Assembly (NCBI GenBank): GCA_030428405.1
Contig: JAUIEH010000139.1
Location: 1-6,981 of the forward strand
From: Alphaproteobacteria bacterium
GTDB lineage: Bacteria; Pseudomonadota; Alphaproteobacteria; Caulobacterales; Maricaulaceae
Length of the DNA stretch: 6,981 nt
Direction of reading: 5' to 3'
Shown here: in pieces, positions 1-5,451 of the stretch
How positions within the stretch are numbered: the stretch's first letter is position 1
Layout: each line of letters opens with the position of its first letter
Notes under the pieces: model-generated
The model's input: the letters and a program-made list of their open reading frames with translations, nothing else
What the model was told of the DNA's origin: nothing
The model's database searches: none
Made by a program: the position numbers and the translations under genes

Positions 1-1
1 G

Positions 2-307
2 CCGCATATGAGCAAGCTGGCGGCGACGGCCGTCGAGGCGCCCTTTCTCCTTATGGTGATGATTGCAGCGGCGCGCTGGGTTCCGCCTCGGTTTCATCTC
101 GCAGGCGACGGCGCAGCTTTATGGGCGATCGGCCTCATTGGCCTCGGACTGCAACAAGGCGCCGACATCGCCCTCGGGATGACCCTGCGCGGTCTGAGCC
201 TGGCCGAGCAATATGCGCAGTTTCTACGGCCGGAAGGCTGGCTGTTCGCCGCGCTCCTGATCGTCTTCGCCGCAGCGCCCTGGGCGTTTCACCGCAAGGC
301 GCGGTGA
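2..307 (+). CDS. Small multi-pass membrane protein, C-terminal part (5' end cut by window edge)
   Basis: The reading frame is open from base 2 and ends at a TGA at 305-307. It contains three hydrophobic stretches (roughly the segments starting APFLLMVMIAAARW, ALWAIGLIGLGLQ and GWLFAALLIVFAAAP), so it is an integral membrane protein with a short basic tail (HRKAR). An ATG at base 8 could be a start, but no Shine-Dalgarno sequence can be seen in the seven bases available. The text around it (PHMSKLAATAVEAPF) resembles the middle of a widespread uncharacterised family of small proteobacterial membrane proteins, as I remember that family. I therefore think the gene begins outside the window and that this Met is internal. 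The gene is transcribed towards the sulfide module and its stop codon lies inside a perfect 12-bp inverted repeat. I cannot assign a function. Confidence 0.6.
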   Translation, partial: PHMSKLAATAVEAPFLLMVMIAAARWVPPRFHLAGDGAALWAIGLIGLGLQQGADIALGMTLRGLSLAEQYAQFLRPEGWLFAALLIVFAAAPWAFHRKAR

Positions 308-312
308 AACGC
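284..312. terminator. Perfect 12-bp inverted repeat between convergent genes, candidate bidirectional terminator
   Basis: GCGTTTCACCGC (284-295), a five-base loop AAGGC, and GCGGTGAAACGC (301-312) form a perfect 12-bp stem. The right arm contains the stop codon (305-307) of the plus-strand membrane protein, and sqr ends on the other strand at 329, so the hairpin sits where two transcripts meet. Neither side has a T-tract, so it is not a classical intrinsic terminator. In GC-rich bacteria such hairpins can still block or stabilise 3' ends. That this stem terminates both genes is an inference from its position and stability. Confidence 0.5.
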
Positions 313-328
313 AGGGCGAGACCAGCGC

Positions 329-1615
329 TTATTCGGCTTCTGCGCGCTTGGACTTTGTGATGCCGAGCAGATCCAGCGTCATGCGCTCATAGAAGGGCTC
401 GCTGACGCCGCGCCGGACCTTGCCGAGGAAGTATTTTTCGAACGCGACCTTGGCCAGGTGCACCCATTTTCCGTCGGAAGACCAATTGACATTGCGCGGC
501 GGGATTTGCGGCATGGCGACGAAGGCGACGCCGCCATCTCCAAAATCGGCGAGGCACACGGCGTTCCAGGTCGCTTCGGTGACAGGCTCCTTGCCGTCGA
601 TCAAAGCACGAATATTCGTGGTCGCCGCGCGCGTCATCGACTCGATCATGAACCCGGTTTTCGGCACGCCGACCGGCACGGGATAATTGCCGACCGGCGG
701 GATGGCGACACATACGCCGACCGAGAAGACATTCGGAAAAGCGGCGTTGCGCTGCAGTCTGTCCACCGTCACGAAGCCGCGCGGATTGACCAATCCCTCA
801 ATGTCGCGCACCGCTTCGACGCCGCGAAACGCGGGCAGCATCATCGACATTTTGAACGGCAATTCGTGGGTCTTTTTCACCTCGCCGTCGGCGCCGACTT
901 CTTCGACGATCATCTGCTCCGCCGTCACGCTTTTGACGCGCGCGCTCGTGATGAAATTGATGTGGCGATTGCGCAGCTCGCTCTCGAGCAGGCCCTTCGT
1001 ATCGCCGACGCCATCCAGGCCGAGATGGCCGATATAGGGCTCGGACGTCACGAAAGTCATCGGCACTTTGTCGCGTATACGCCGCTTTCTGAGATCGGTG
1101 TCGAGCATGAAAGCGAATTCATAAGCGGGCCCGAAACACGAGGCGCCTTGCACCGCGCCGACAATGATCGGTCCCGGGTCGGCCACGAAATCCGGCCAGT
1201 TCGCACGCGCATTGGCCGCATGGTCGGTCGTGCAGACGGAAATGGTGTGGCCGCCATCGGGTCCCAGTCCCTCAATCTCGTCGAAGGCGAGTTCGGGCCC
1301 CGTGGCGATGATGAGATAGTCATATTCGATCGTGCGGCCGTCTGCGAGATCGACGGCGTTGTCGGCCGGGCGGACCTTGGTTGCGCGCGCATGGACGAAA
1401 TCAATCCGCTTACGTTTGAAAACGCTTTTGAGTTGCGCTTTGATCTCGTGCGGTTTGCGCCAATCAATAGCGACCCACGGATTCGATGGCGTGAAGTTAA
1501 ACGTGTCTTGTTCAGAAATGACGGTCAGCTTGTCGCGCCGGCGCAAGAGCCGGCGCATTTCAAAAGCGGCCGGCACGCCGCCCAATCCCGCACCCAATAT
1601 CGCCACATGAGTCAT
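329..1615 (-). CDS. sqr: Sulfide:quinone oxidoreductase, type I (SqrA-like)
   Basis: This flavoprotein would oxidise sulfide to polysulfide or sulfane sulfur and pass electrons to membrane quinone. It has 428 residues, the usual size for type I SQR (about 427-434). The N-terminal Rossmann motif GAGLGG (residues 8-13) binds FAD. The three redox cysteines of the family are all present: Cys128 (SVCTTDHA), Cys160 (GASCFGPAYEF) and Cys354 (WNAVCLADFGD). The stretches TSEPYIGHLG (190-199), PVGVPKTGFMIESM (314-327) and HLAKVAFEKYF (386-396) closely match the Acidithiobacillus ferrooxidans-type enzyme, as far as I recall its sequence. The C-terminal amphipathic part probably anchors it to the membrane. 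The ATG is preceded by GGAGG seven bases upstream. The gene follows the persulfide-sensor regulator by 57 bases on the same strand, so the two are probably co-transcribed and induced by sulfide. It has no signal peptide. The alternative, a generic NADH dehydrogenase-like or flavocytochrome c protein, is unlikely given the cysteine triad. Confidence 0.95.
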   Translation of the reverse strand: MTHVAILGAGLGGVPAAFEMRRLLRRRDKLTVISEQDTFNFTPSNPWVAIDWRKPHEIKAQLKSVFKRKRIDFVHARATKVRPADNAVDLADGRTIEYDYLIIATGPELAFDEIEGLGPDGGHTISVCTTDHAANARANWPDFVADPGPIIVGAVQGASCFGPAYEFAFMLDTDLRKRRIRDKVPMTFVTSEPYIGHLGLDGVGDTKGLLESELRNRHINFITSARVKSVTAEQMIVEEVGADGEVKKTHELPFKMSMMLPAFRGVEAVRDIEGLVNPRGFVTVDRLQRNAAFPNVFSVGVCVAIPPVGNYPVPVGVPKTGFMIESMTRAATTNIRALIDGKEPVTEATWNAVCLADFGDGGVAFVAMPQIPPRNVNWSSDGKWVHLAKVAFEKYFLGKVRRGVSEPFYERMTLDLLGITKSKRAEAE

Positions 1616-1672
1616 CAGCGTTCCTCCAAAGCGTTTTGCAGCGGAGAACGCGAGACGATGTAAGAGCGGCGT

Positions 1673-2011
1673 CTAGCCGGTCCGTTTGCGGCGCGAGTTC
1701 TTTTCGGAAGCCTCGTTCGGCGCACAGAACACTTCGTACAGGGTCTCGATAATTCTCCGAACGTCGCTTCGGGCGAGGGAGTAGTAAATGGACTGGCCCT
1801 CCCGCCGCGTCGCGACGAAACCTTTTGCGCGAAGGATGGAGAGATGTTGCGACATGGCCTGGTCACGCACGCCGAGCCGTTCGGCGAGATCGCCGACGGA
1901 TAATTCCTCCGTGACGAGTTCGCACAGCGCCATGAGGCGATGTGGATTCGCCAGCGTTTTCAGCGTGTCGGTGGCGTCGTCGGCGACGTCGCGCATCTCA
2001 ATTGTTTTCAT
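1673..2011 (-). CDS. sqrR: ArsR-family dithiol persulfide-sensing repressor (BigR/SqrR type)
   Basis: This 112-residue winged-helix repressor has the ArsR/SmtB layout: a helical N-terminus with LANPHRLMALC (20-30), the helix-turn-helix SVGDLAERLGVRDQAMSQHLSIL (about 38-60), a beta-wing (GFVATRREGQSIYYSL, 64-79) and a C-terminal dimer helix. Its only cysteines are Cys30 in alpha-2 and Cys96 in the last helix (YEVFCAP). In BigR and SqrR, cysteines at these two places, the same 66 residues apart, form an intramolecular polysulfide bridge with persulfides and release DNA. The metal-binding CxC of ArsR/SmtB metal sensors is absent. I chose the ATG at 2011 because the helix-turn-helix domain needs no more N-terminal sequence and GAAGG lies nine bases upstream. 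The open frame runs on upstream to 2350, but that part overlaps the aldo/keto reductase gene and is not protein-like. sqr follows directly. The basic tail (NSRRKRTG) is a small extension. The family call is firm; the symbol is given by analogy. Confidence 0.88.
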   Translation of the reverse strand: MKTIEMRDVADDATDTLKTLANPHRLMALCELVTEELSVGDLAERLGVRDQAMSQHLSILRAKGFVATRREGQSIYYSLARSDVRRIIETLYEVFCAPNEASEKNSRRKRTG

Positions 2012-2021
2012 TCCTTCATAC

Positions 2022-2040
2022 CTTCGCGAGTACGAATATA
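2022..2040 (-). promoter_or_regulatory. Candidate sqrR-sqr promoter and operator
   Basis: On the minus strand TATATT (2040-2035) is a reasonable -10 box, about 24 bases before the regulator ATG. Overlapping it is ATTC-N8-GAAG (2037-2022), one base away from the ATTC-N8-GAAT operator that I recall for Rhodobacter SqrR. An upstream GAAT also pairs with the same ATTC (GAAT-N7-ATTC). I see no good -35 hexamer at 16-18 bases. A repressor bound here would cover the -10 and the start site, which fits autoregulation of the operon. Both elements are short, so chance matches are possible. Confidence 0.45.
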
Positions 2041-2050
2041 TCTCATTCCC

Positions 2051-2075
2051 ACAATGCGCGCCTGAGCCGCATTGT
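2051..2075. repeat. Perfect 8-bp dyad (ACAATGCG-N9-CGCATTGT) upstream of sqrR
   Basis: ACAATGCG (2051-2058) and CGCATTGT (2068-2075) are exact reverse complements separated by nine bases. The dyad begins about 10 bases upstream of the -10-like box of sqrR, covering where the -35 would lie. There is no T-tract on either side, which argues against an intrinsic terminator. Its size and spacing are those of a dimeric regulator site, but the binding protein is unknown. Confidence 0.4.
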
Positions 2076-2084
2076 CGCAACCCG

Positions 2085-2094
2085 CCTGCGCAGG
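2085..2094. repeat. 10-bp perfect palindrome CCTGCGCAGG in the inter-module gap
   Basis: CCTGCGCAGG is self-complementary, and two further base pairs form on each side after one mismatch (CC to the left, GG to the right). It lies between the 8-bp dyad and the end of the aldo/keto reductase gene. It could be a protein site or part of a 3' structure; GC-rich palindromes of this length can also arise by chance. Confidence 0.25.
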
Positions 2095-2117
2095 GGGATG
2101 GAGAGAACAGAGTTTCC

Positions 2118-2144
2118 AAAAGGGGCGGCCGAGCTATCGCGGCC
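2118..2144 (-). terminator. Weak candidate terminator after the aldo/keto reductase gene
   Basis: Sixteen bases beyond the stop codon on the minus strand, GGCCG (2144-2140) and CGGCC (2131-2127) can pair around an eight-base loop, followed by GCCCC and four Ts (2121-2118). The stem is only five pairs and the T-run is short and displaced, so it would be a poor intrinsic terminator. It is nevertheless the best 3' signal I can find for the lig operon before the next module begins. Confidence 0.25.
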
Positions 2145-2159
2145 CGCGCGCGGAAGCGA

Positions 2160-3155
2160 TCAAGTGGCTTCGAACTCTTCAGTGTCGATCGTGCGCTGCA
2201 TGGCTTCAGGATAGCGCGGGCCGGCGACGGTCGCCTGATTGATGAGCGCGCCGGCTTCCTCGATGAAGGCGGCGTCCACGTCCTGCGCGTTCGCCTGGAA
2301 GTTTTCCGCCAGATGATCCGCATTCGCTGTGCCGGGAATGGCGTGGACATGAGCGCCGCGCGAGAGCACCCAGGCGAGCGACAATTGCGCCGGCGTCACG
2401 CCGGCGCGCGCCGCGATGTCATTGAAGCCGTCGACCAGCGCGAGATTTTTCGGCCAGTTTTCCGCATTGAACCGCGGATGGGTGCGACGCAAGTCCTTTT
2501 CAGTCAGCGCTTCGGGGTCGCGCAGTCCGTTGGCCAAGACGCCGCGCGCAACGGGCGAGAACGCAATGAAAGCCGTCCCGAGTTCCGCGCACGCATCAAG
2601 AACGGCGATTTCCGGATTGCGCGACCAAAGCGAATATTCCGTCTGCATCGCGGCGATGGGATGCACGCTTGCAGCGCGGCGCAGCGTTTCGGCGGACATC
2701 TCAGAAAGCCCAATGCCGCCGATCTTGCCGTCTTCGACGAGTTGCGCCAGCGCGCCGACGCTTTCCTCAATCGGCGTGTCGAAATCGCGCCTGTGCAGGT
2801 AATAGAGGTCGATATAATCCGTCTGCAGCGTTTTCAGACTGGTTTCGACCGCGCGCCGGATCGTCTCGGGTTTGCAGTCAATGCGGCGCTTCGGACCATC
2901 AATCTCGATGCCGCATTTCGTGGCGAGGAAATACTCATCGCGCCGGGATTTCAGCGTTTCGCCGATAAGCGCCTCGTTCTTGCCGAGGTCATATAGACGC
3001 GCCGTATCAAGATGGTCGTAGCCAAGATCGAGCGCGCGGTGCAGCATTTTGGCGCCGTCTTCGGGAGACGGCGGAACGCCATAAGCGTGCGACAAGGACA
3101 TGCAGCCGAAACCGACCGGCTTGACTGTCTTTCCGGCGAGTGTGCGCGTCATCAT
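2160..3155 (-). CDS. Aldo/keto reductase (NADPH-dependent type), substrate unknown
   Basis: The 331-residue product is a (beta/alpha)8-barrel reductase that would interconvert carbonyls and alcohols with NAD(P)H. The catalytic tetrad is complete: Asp50 and Tyr55 (HLDTARLYDLG), Lys80 (FLATKCG) and His121 (YYLHRRD). The text resembles the AKR13-like/auxin-induced-protein group, including GFGCMSLS near the N-terminus, FSPVARGVLANG for the cofactor loop and AIPGTANADHLAEN near the C-terminus. Of two adjacent ATG codons the first has AGGAG nine bases upstream. It follows ligC by 76 bases on the same strand without a convincing promoter or terminator between, so it is probably the last gene of the lig operon. 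A role in reducing an aromatic or semialdehyde intermediate, or in aldehyde detoxification, is a guess from context; it could also be unrelated. Confidence 0.9.
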   Translation of the reverse strand: MMTRTLAGKTVKPVGFGCMSLSHAYGVPPSPEDGAKMLHRALDLGYDHLDTARLYDLGKNEALIGETLKSRRDEYFLATKCGIEIDGPKRRIDCKPETIRRAVETSLKTLQTDYIDLYYLHRRDFDTPIEESVGALAQLVEDGKIGGIGLSEMSAETLRRAASVHPIAAMQTEYSLWSRNPEIAVLDACAELGTAFIAFSPVARGVLANGLRDPEALTEKDLRRTHPRFNAENWPKNLALVDGFNDIAARAGVTPAQLSLAWVLSRGAHVHAIPGTANADHLAENFQANAQDVDAAFIEEAGALINQATVAGPRYPEAMQRTIDTEEFEAT

Positions 3156-3231
3156 GGTCAGGCGCTCCTATCGGGCGTCTTTGTTCAGGCTCAATGGCGA
3201 GGTTCGGGTGTTGCGCGCGCGGCGCGTTGCG

Positions 3232-4188
3232 TCAAGCGGTGCGGTCGCGCGCGAGCTGCTCGTCGAGCTGATGCAGCACCTCATAGCACGGCAGCACTTG
3301 AGCGACGGAGCTGTTGGGCTCGCGGCCTTCGCGAATGGCGGCGACGAATTCGCGGTCCTGCAGCTCTATGCCGTTCATGGAGACATCGACATCGGAGACG
3401 TCGATGGCTTCTTCGCGTCCTGTGACGAGGTCGTCATAGCGCGCGATATAGGTGCCGTTGTCGCAGATATAGCGGAAGAATGTGCCGAGCGGCCCGTCAT
3501 TGTTGAAGGATAAGGACAGCGTACAGAGTTTTCCGTTCTCGGTCTTAAGCTGGATCGACATGTCCATCGCGATGCCGAGTTCAGGATGGTGTGGGCCCTC
3601 GACGGCATGGGCGGCTACGACCTTTTCGCCGGTCTGGTATTGAAACAGATCGACCGTGTGCGCGGCGTGATGCCAGAGCAGATGGTCTGTCCAGGAACGC
3701 GGCTCGCCACGCGCATTCATATTGGTGCGGCGGAAGAAATAGGTCTGCACGTCCATTTGCTGAATGGCGAGTTCGCCGGCGGTGATCTTGTTGCGCACCC
3801 ATTGATGCGAGGGATTGAATCTGCGCGTGTGACCGACCATGCAGACCAAGCCGGTTTCCTTCTGCTTGGCAAGCACGGCCTGCGAATCGGCCAGGCTGTC
3901 CGCCAAAGGAATTTCGACTTCGACATGCTTGCCCGCATCCATGCAGGCTATCGCCTGGGCGGCGTGCATTTGCGTCGGTGTACAAAGTATGACGGCGTCC
4001 ACGTCGCTGATGGCGAGCGCTTCGTCGAGCTCGGTCGTGGCGTGGCCGACACCGTGTTTCTCGGCGATCGCTTTGGTCTTGTCCAAAGTGCGCCCGACCA
4101 GGCTGACCACTTCAACGCCGTCGATCTTGGCCAGGCCGTCGAGATGCTTTTCACCGAAGGCGCCGGCGCCGGCGAGCGCGATTTTCAT
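3232..4188 (-). CDS. ligC: 4-carboxy-2-hydroxymuconate-6-semialdehyde (CHMS) dehydrogenase LigC
   Basis: LigC oxidises the ring-cleavage product of protocatechuate 4,5-dioxygenase, as its cyclic hemiacetal, to 2-pyrone-4,6-dicarboxylate with NAD(P)+. The 318-residue protein is a Gfo/Idh/MocA-family dehydrogenase: Rossmann motif GAGAFG (7-12), ILCTPTQMH (67-75), VEIPLAD (91-97) where many relatives have EKP, and a C-terminal domain with LLWHHAAHTVDLF (170-182) and GIAMDMSIQLK (205-215). As I recall it, Sphingobium SYK-6 LigC is nearly the same over these stretches and also has EIP. The open frame extends to 4299, but I start at 4188 because the Rossmann fold begins there, GGAGAA lies six bases upstream, and the ATG shares one base with the ligB stop (TGATG), which suggests translational coupling. 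It sits directly after ligAB, as its pathway step requires. Confidence 0.95.
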   Translation of the reverse strand: MKIALAGAGAFGEKHLDGLAKIDGVEVVSLVGRTLDKTKAIAEKHGVGHATTELDEALAISDVDAVILCTPTQMHAAQAIACMDAGKHVEVEIPLADSLADSQAVLAKQKETGLVCMVGHTRRFNPSHQWVRNKITAGELAIQQMDVQTYFFRRTNMNARGEPRSWTDHLLWHHAAHTVDLFQYQTGEKVVAAHAVEGPHHPELGIAMDMSIQLKTENGKLCTLSLSFNNDGPLGTFFRYICDNGTYIARYDDLVTGREEAIDVSDVDVSMNGIELQDREFVAAIREGREPNSSVAQVLPCYEVLHQLDEQLARDRTA

Positions 4189-5033
4189 CAGCAATTCTCC
4201 AATACGACATGGCCCACCGCCGTGTTGGAGGCGGGAACGTGATAATGGCGGTGCAGCTCGCGGACATTGTCGCCCAGCGCGCCGCGCATGATCAGCCACA
4301 TGACCATTTCGATGCCTTCCGAGCCCGTCTCGCGCAGATATTCAATATGCGGAAGTTTCCGCAAGCGCTGAGGGTCCTTCGTCAGGTCGTCGAGAAAGCG
4401 CTGGTCCCATTCCTGATTGATGAGACCGGCGCGCGGTCCCTGGATCTGATGGCTCATGCCGCCCGTGCCCCAGACCTGAACATTGAGGTCTTCGGGATAG
4501 CTTTCAACCGCGCGCGCGATCGCTTCGCCAAGCATCCAGCAGCGATTGCCTGACGGGACAGGATAGGTGACGACATTGACGGCGAGCGGCACGATCTTGG
4601 CGGGCCATTCGGCGGGCTGACCAAACATCAATGATAGCGGCACGGTCAGGCCATGGTCGACATCCATGTCGTTGATGATGGTCATGTCGAACTCATCCAG
4701 GATGAGGCTTTGGGCGACATGCCAGGCGAAATCGGCGTCGTTCTTCACGGTGGGAACGGGGCGCGGGCCCCAGCCCTCATCGGCGGGCTGGAACTCATCC
4801 GCACAGCCGATCGCGAATGTCGGTATAAGGTTCATGTCGAATGCGGACGCATGGTCATTATAGACCAGGATGACGACATCGGGCTTGTTGTCGGGCTGCG
4901 TGATCCATTCGCGCGTCCAGTCATAGCCCGCGTAGATCGGCTTGAAATAGTCCTCTTCAGTCTTGCCCTGATCGATGCCTACGCCGAGCAAGGGCACGTG
5001 GCTTGAAGCGATGCCGGCTGTCAGGCGCGCCAT
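4188..5033 (-). CDS. ligB: Protocatechuate 4,5-dioxygenase, beta (catalytic) subunit LigB
   Basis: With LigA it forms the type II (class III) extradiol dioxygenase that inserts O2 into protocatechuate between C4 and C5, giving 4-carboxy-2-hydroxymuconate semialdehyde. Every key residue known from SYK-6 LigB is at the same number: Fe(II) ligands His12 (ASSHVPLLG), His61 (YNDHASAF) and Glu242 (GSEGIEMV), and catalytic His195 (GGMSHQIQG). DVDHG (124-128) supplies another conserved histidine. At 281 residues it is slightly shorter than the roughly 302 of SYK-6; the difference is at the C-terminus, beyond the active-site residues. The start is supported by AAGGAGGG eight bases upstream, lying within ligA, and the gene begins one base after the ligA stop. 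Its last base overlaps the ligC start. It is a soluble cytoplasmic enzyme. Confidence 0.96.
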   Translation of the reverse strand: MARLTAGIASSHVPLLGVGIDQGKTEEDYFKPIYAGYDWTREWITQPDNKPDVVILVYNDHASAFDMNLIPTFAIGCADEFQPADEGWGPRPVPTVKNDADFAWHVAQSLILDEFDMTIINDMDVDHGLTVPLSLMFGQPAEWPAKIVPLAVNVVTYPVPSGNRCWMLGEAIARAVESYPEDLNVQVWGTGGMSHQIQGPRAGLINQEWDQRFLDDLTKDPQRLRKLPHIEYLRETGSEGIEMVMWLIMRGALGDNVRELHRHYHVPASNTAVGHVVLENC

Positions 5034-5034
5034 G

Positions 5035-5439
5035 TCAATTTCCCTCCTTGATCGAACGAACGCCTTGGGGCGAGCGGCCGCCAGCCATCATCATGGCCTT
5101 GTATTCGTCCTCGCTCATGCCGGTCATGGTCGAGACGGCCTGCACGAAGCTGAGCCCATCGGTCGAAAACAGCTTGGCGAGAAAATAGATATTGCCGCCA
5201 AGGTCGAGCAGACGATTGTAATCGCGCGCCAGGACGGCGTCCTTTTGTTCGTCCGTCATCCGCCAGTCCTGCAGATAAGCGCGTTCATCGGCGAGCCAGC
5301 GTTTGCGATTCTCCGCCTTCATCAGGCTCATGCAGAACTGGTTGAGCCAGTAACCCTGGCGCGCGCGCTTGGTGGTGTAAACGCGCGTTCCCGGGATGTC
5401 GTCGAACGCGGCGAGATATTCCGAGACCCGGTCAGCCAT
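5035..5439 (-). CDS. ligA: Protocatechuate 4,5-dioxygenase, alpha subunit LigA
   Basis: This small subunit covers the active site of LigB and helps bind the substrate. The 134-residue protein keeps the family signatures: FDDIPGTRVYT (12-22), LNQFCMSLMKAENR (32-45), VLARDYNRLLDLGGNIYFLAKLF (about 69-91, with STDG after it), MTGMSEDEY and the C-terminal GGRSPQGVRSIK. SYK-6 LigA has 139 residues. The start lies inside the end of vanA, with an 8-base overlap, and AAAGG is about ten bases upstream. A second ATG seven bases further upstream is in another frame and is not used for this protein. The very tight ligA-ligB spacing fits 1:1 synthesis of the subunits. Confidence 0.95.
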   Translation of the reverse strand: MADRVSEYLAAFDDIPGTRVYTTKRARQGYWLNQFCMSLMKAENRKRWLADERAYLQDWRMTDEQKDAVLARDYNRLLDLGGNIYFLAKLFSTDGLSFVQAVSTMTGMSEDEYKAMMMAGGRSPQGVRSIKEGN

Positions 5440-5451
5440 CAGCCATCAGCC
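5432..5451 (-). repeat. 7-bp tandem repeat at the vanA/ligA overlap
   Basis: The plus strand reads TCAGCCA TCAGCCA TCAGCC, nearly three copies of a 7-bp unit. On the minus strand this gives ATG and TGA triplets spaced by seven bases, so the vanA stop and the ligA start both lie in the repeat. A change of copy number would alter only the end of VanA and the spacing to ligA, since the unit is not a multiple of three. Whether it varies in nature is unknown. Confidence 0.6.

Noticed and set aside
458..1663. 401-codon open frame on the plus strand opposite sqr
   Set aside because: It is the antisense shadow of sqr in GC-rich codon usage. Its translation has no family resemblance, and the minus-strand protein has full SQR motifs.
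2012..2350. N-terminal extension of the ArsR-type regulator to an ATG at 2350
   Set aside because: The extra 113 residues are low-complexity, Arg/Pro-rich, overlap the aldo/keto reductase in another frame, and would place the promoter-like region inside the gene. The winged-helix domain is complete from 2011.
1788..2996. 402-codon open frame on the plus strand across the regulator and the aldo/keto reductase
   Set aside because: It runs antisense to two well-supported genes and through their intergenic region; the translation looks like composition-driven noise.
3210..3231. GC-alternating stretch (TTGCGCGCGCGG...) after ligC as a terminator hairpin
   Set aside because: The arms do not pair cleanly and there is no T-tract; it looks like ordinary GC-rich spacer.
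3230..3235. TTGACG on the minus strand at the ligC stop as a -35 box for a separate promoter of the aldo/keto reductase
   Set aside because: No acceptable -10 hexamer lies 15-19 bases downstream; the stretch is GC-rich and part of it is the ligC stop region.
3586..4242. 218-codon plus-strand open frame opposite ligC
   Set aside because: Antisense shadow of a gene with clear LigC signatures.
4189..4299. N-terminal extension of LigC to an ATG at 4299
   Set aside because: The extra 37 residues overlap ligB and lie before the Rossmann fold start; the ATG at 4188 has a ribosome-binding site and couples to the ligB stop.
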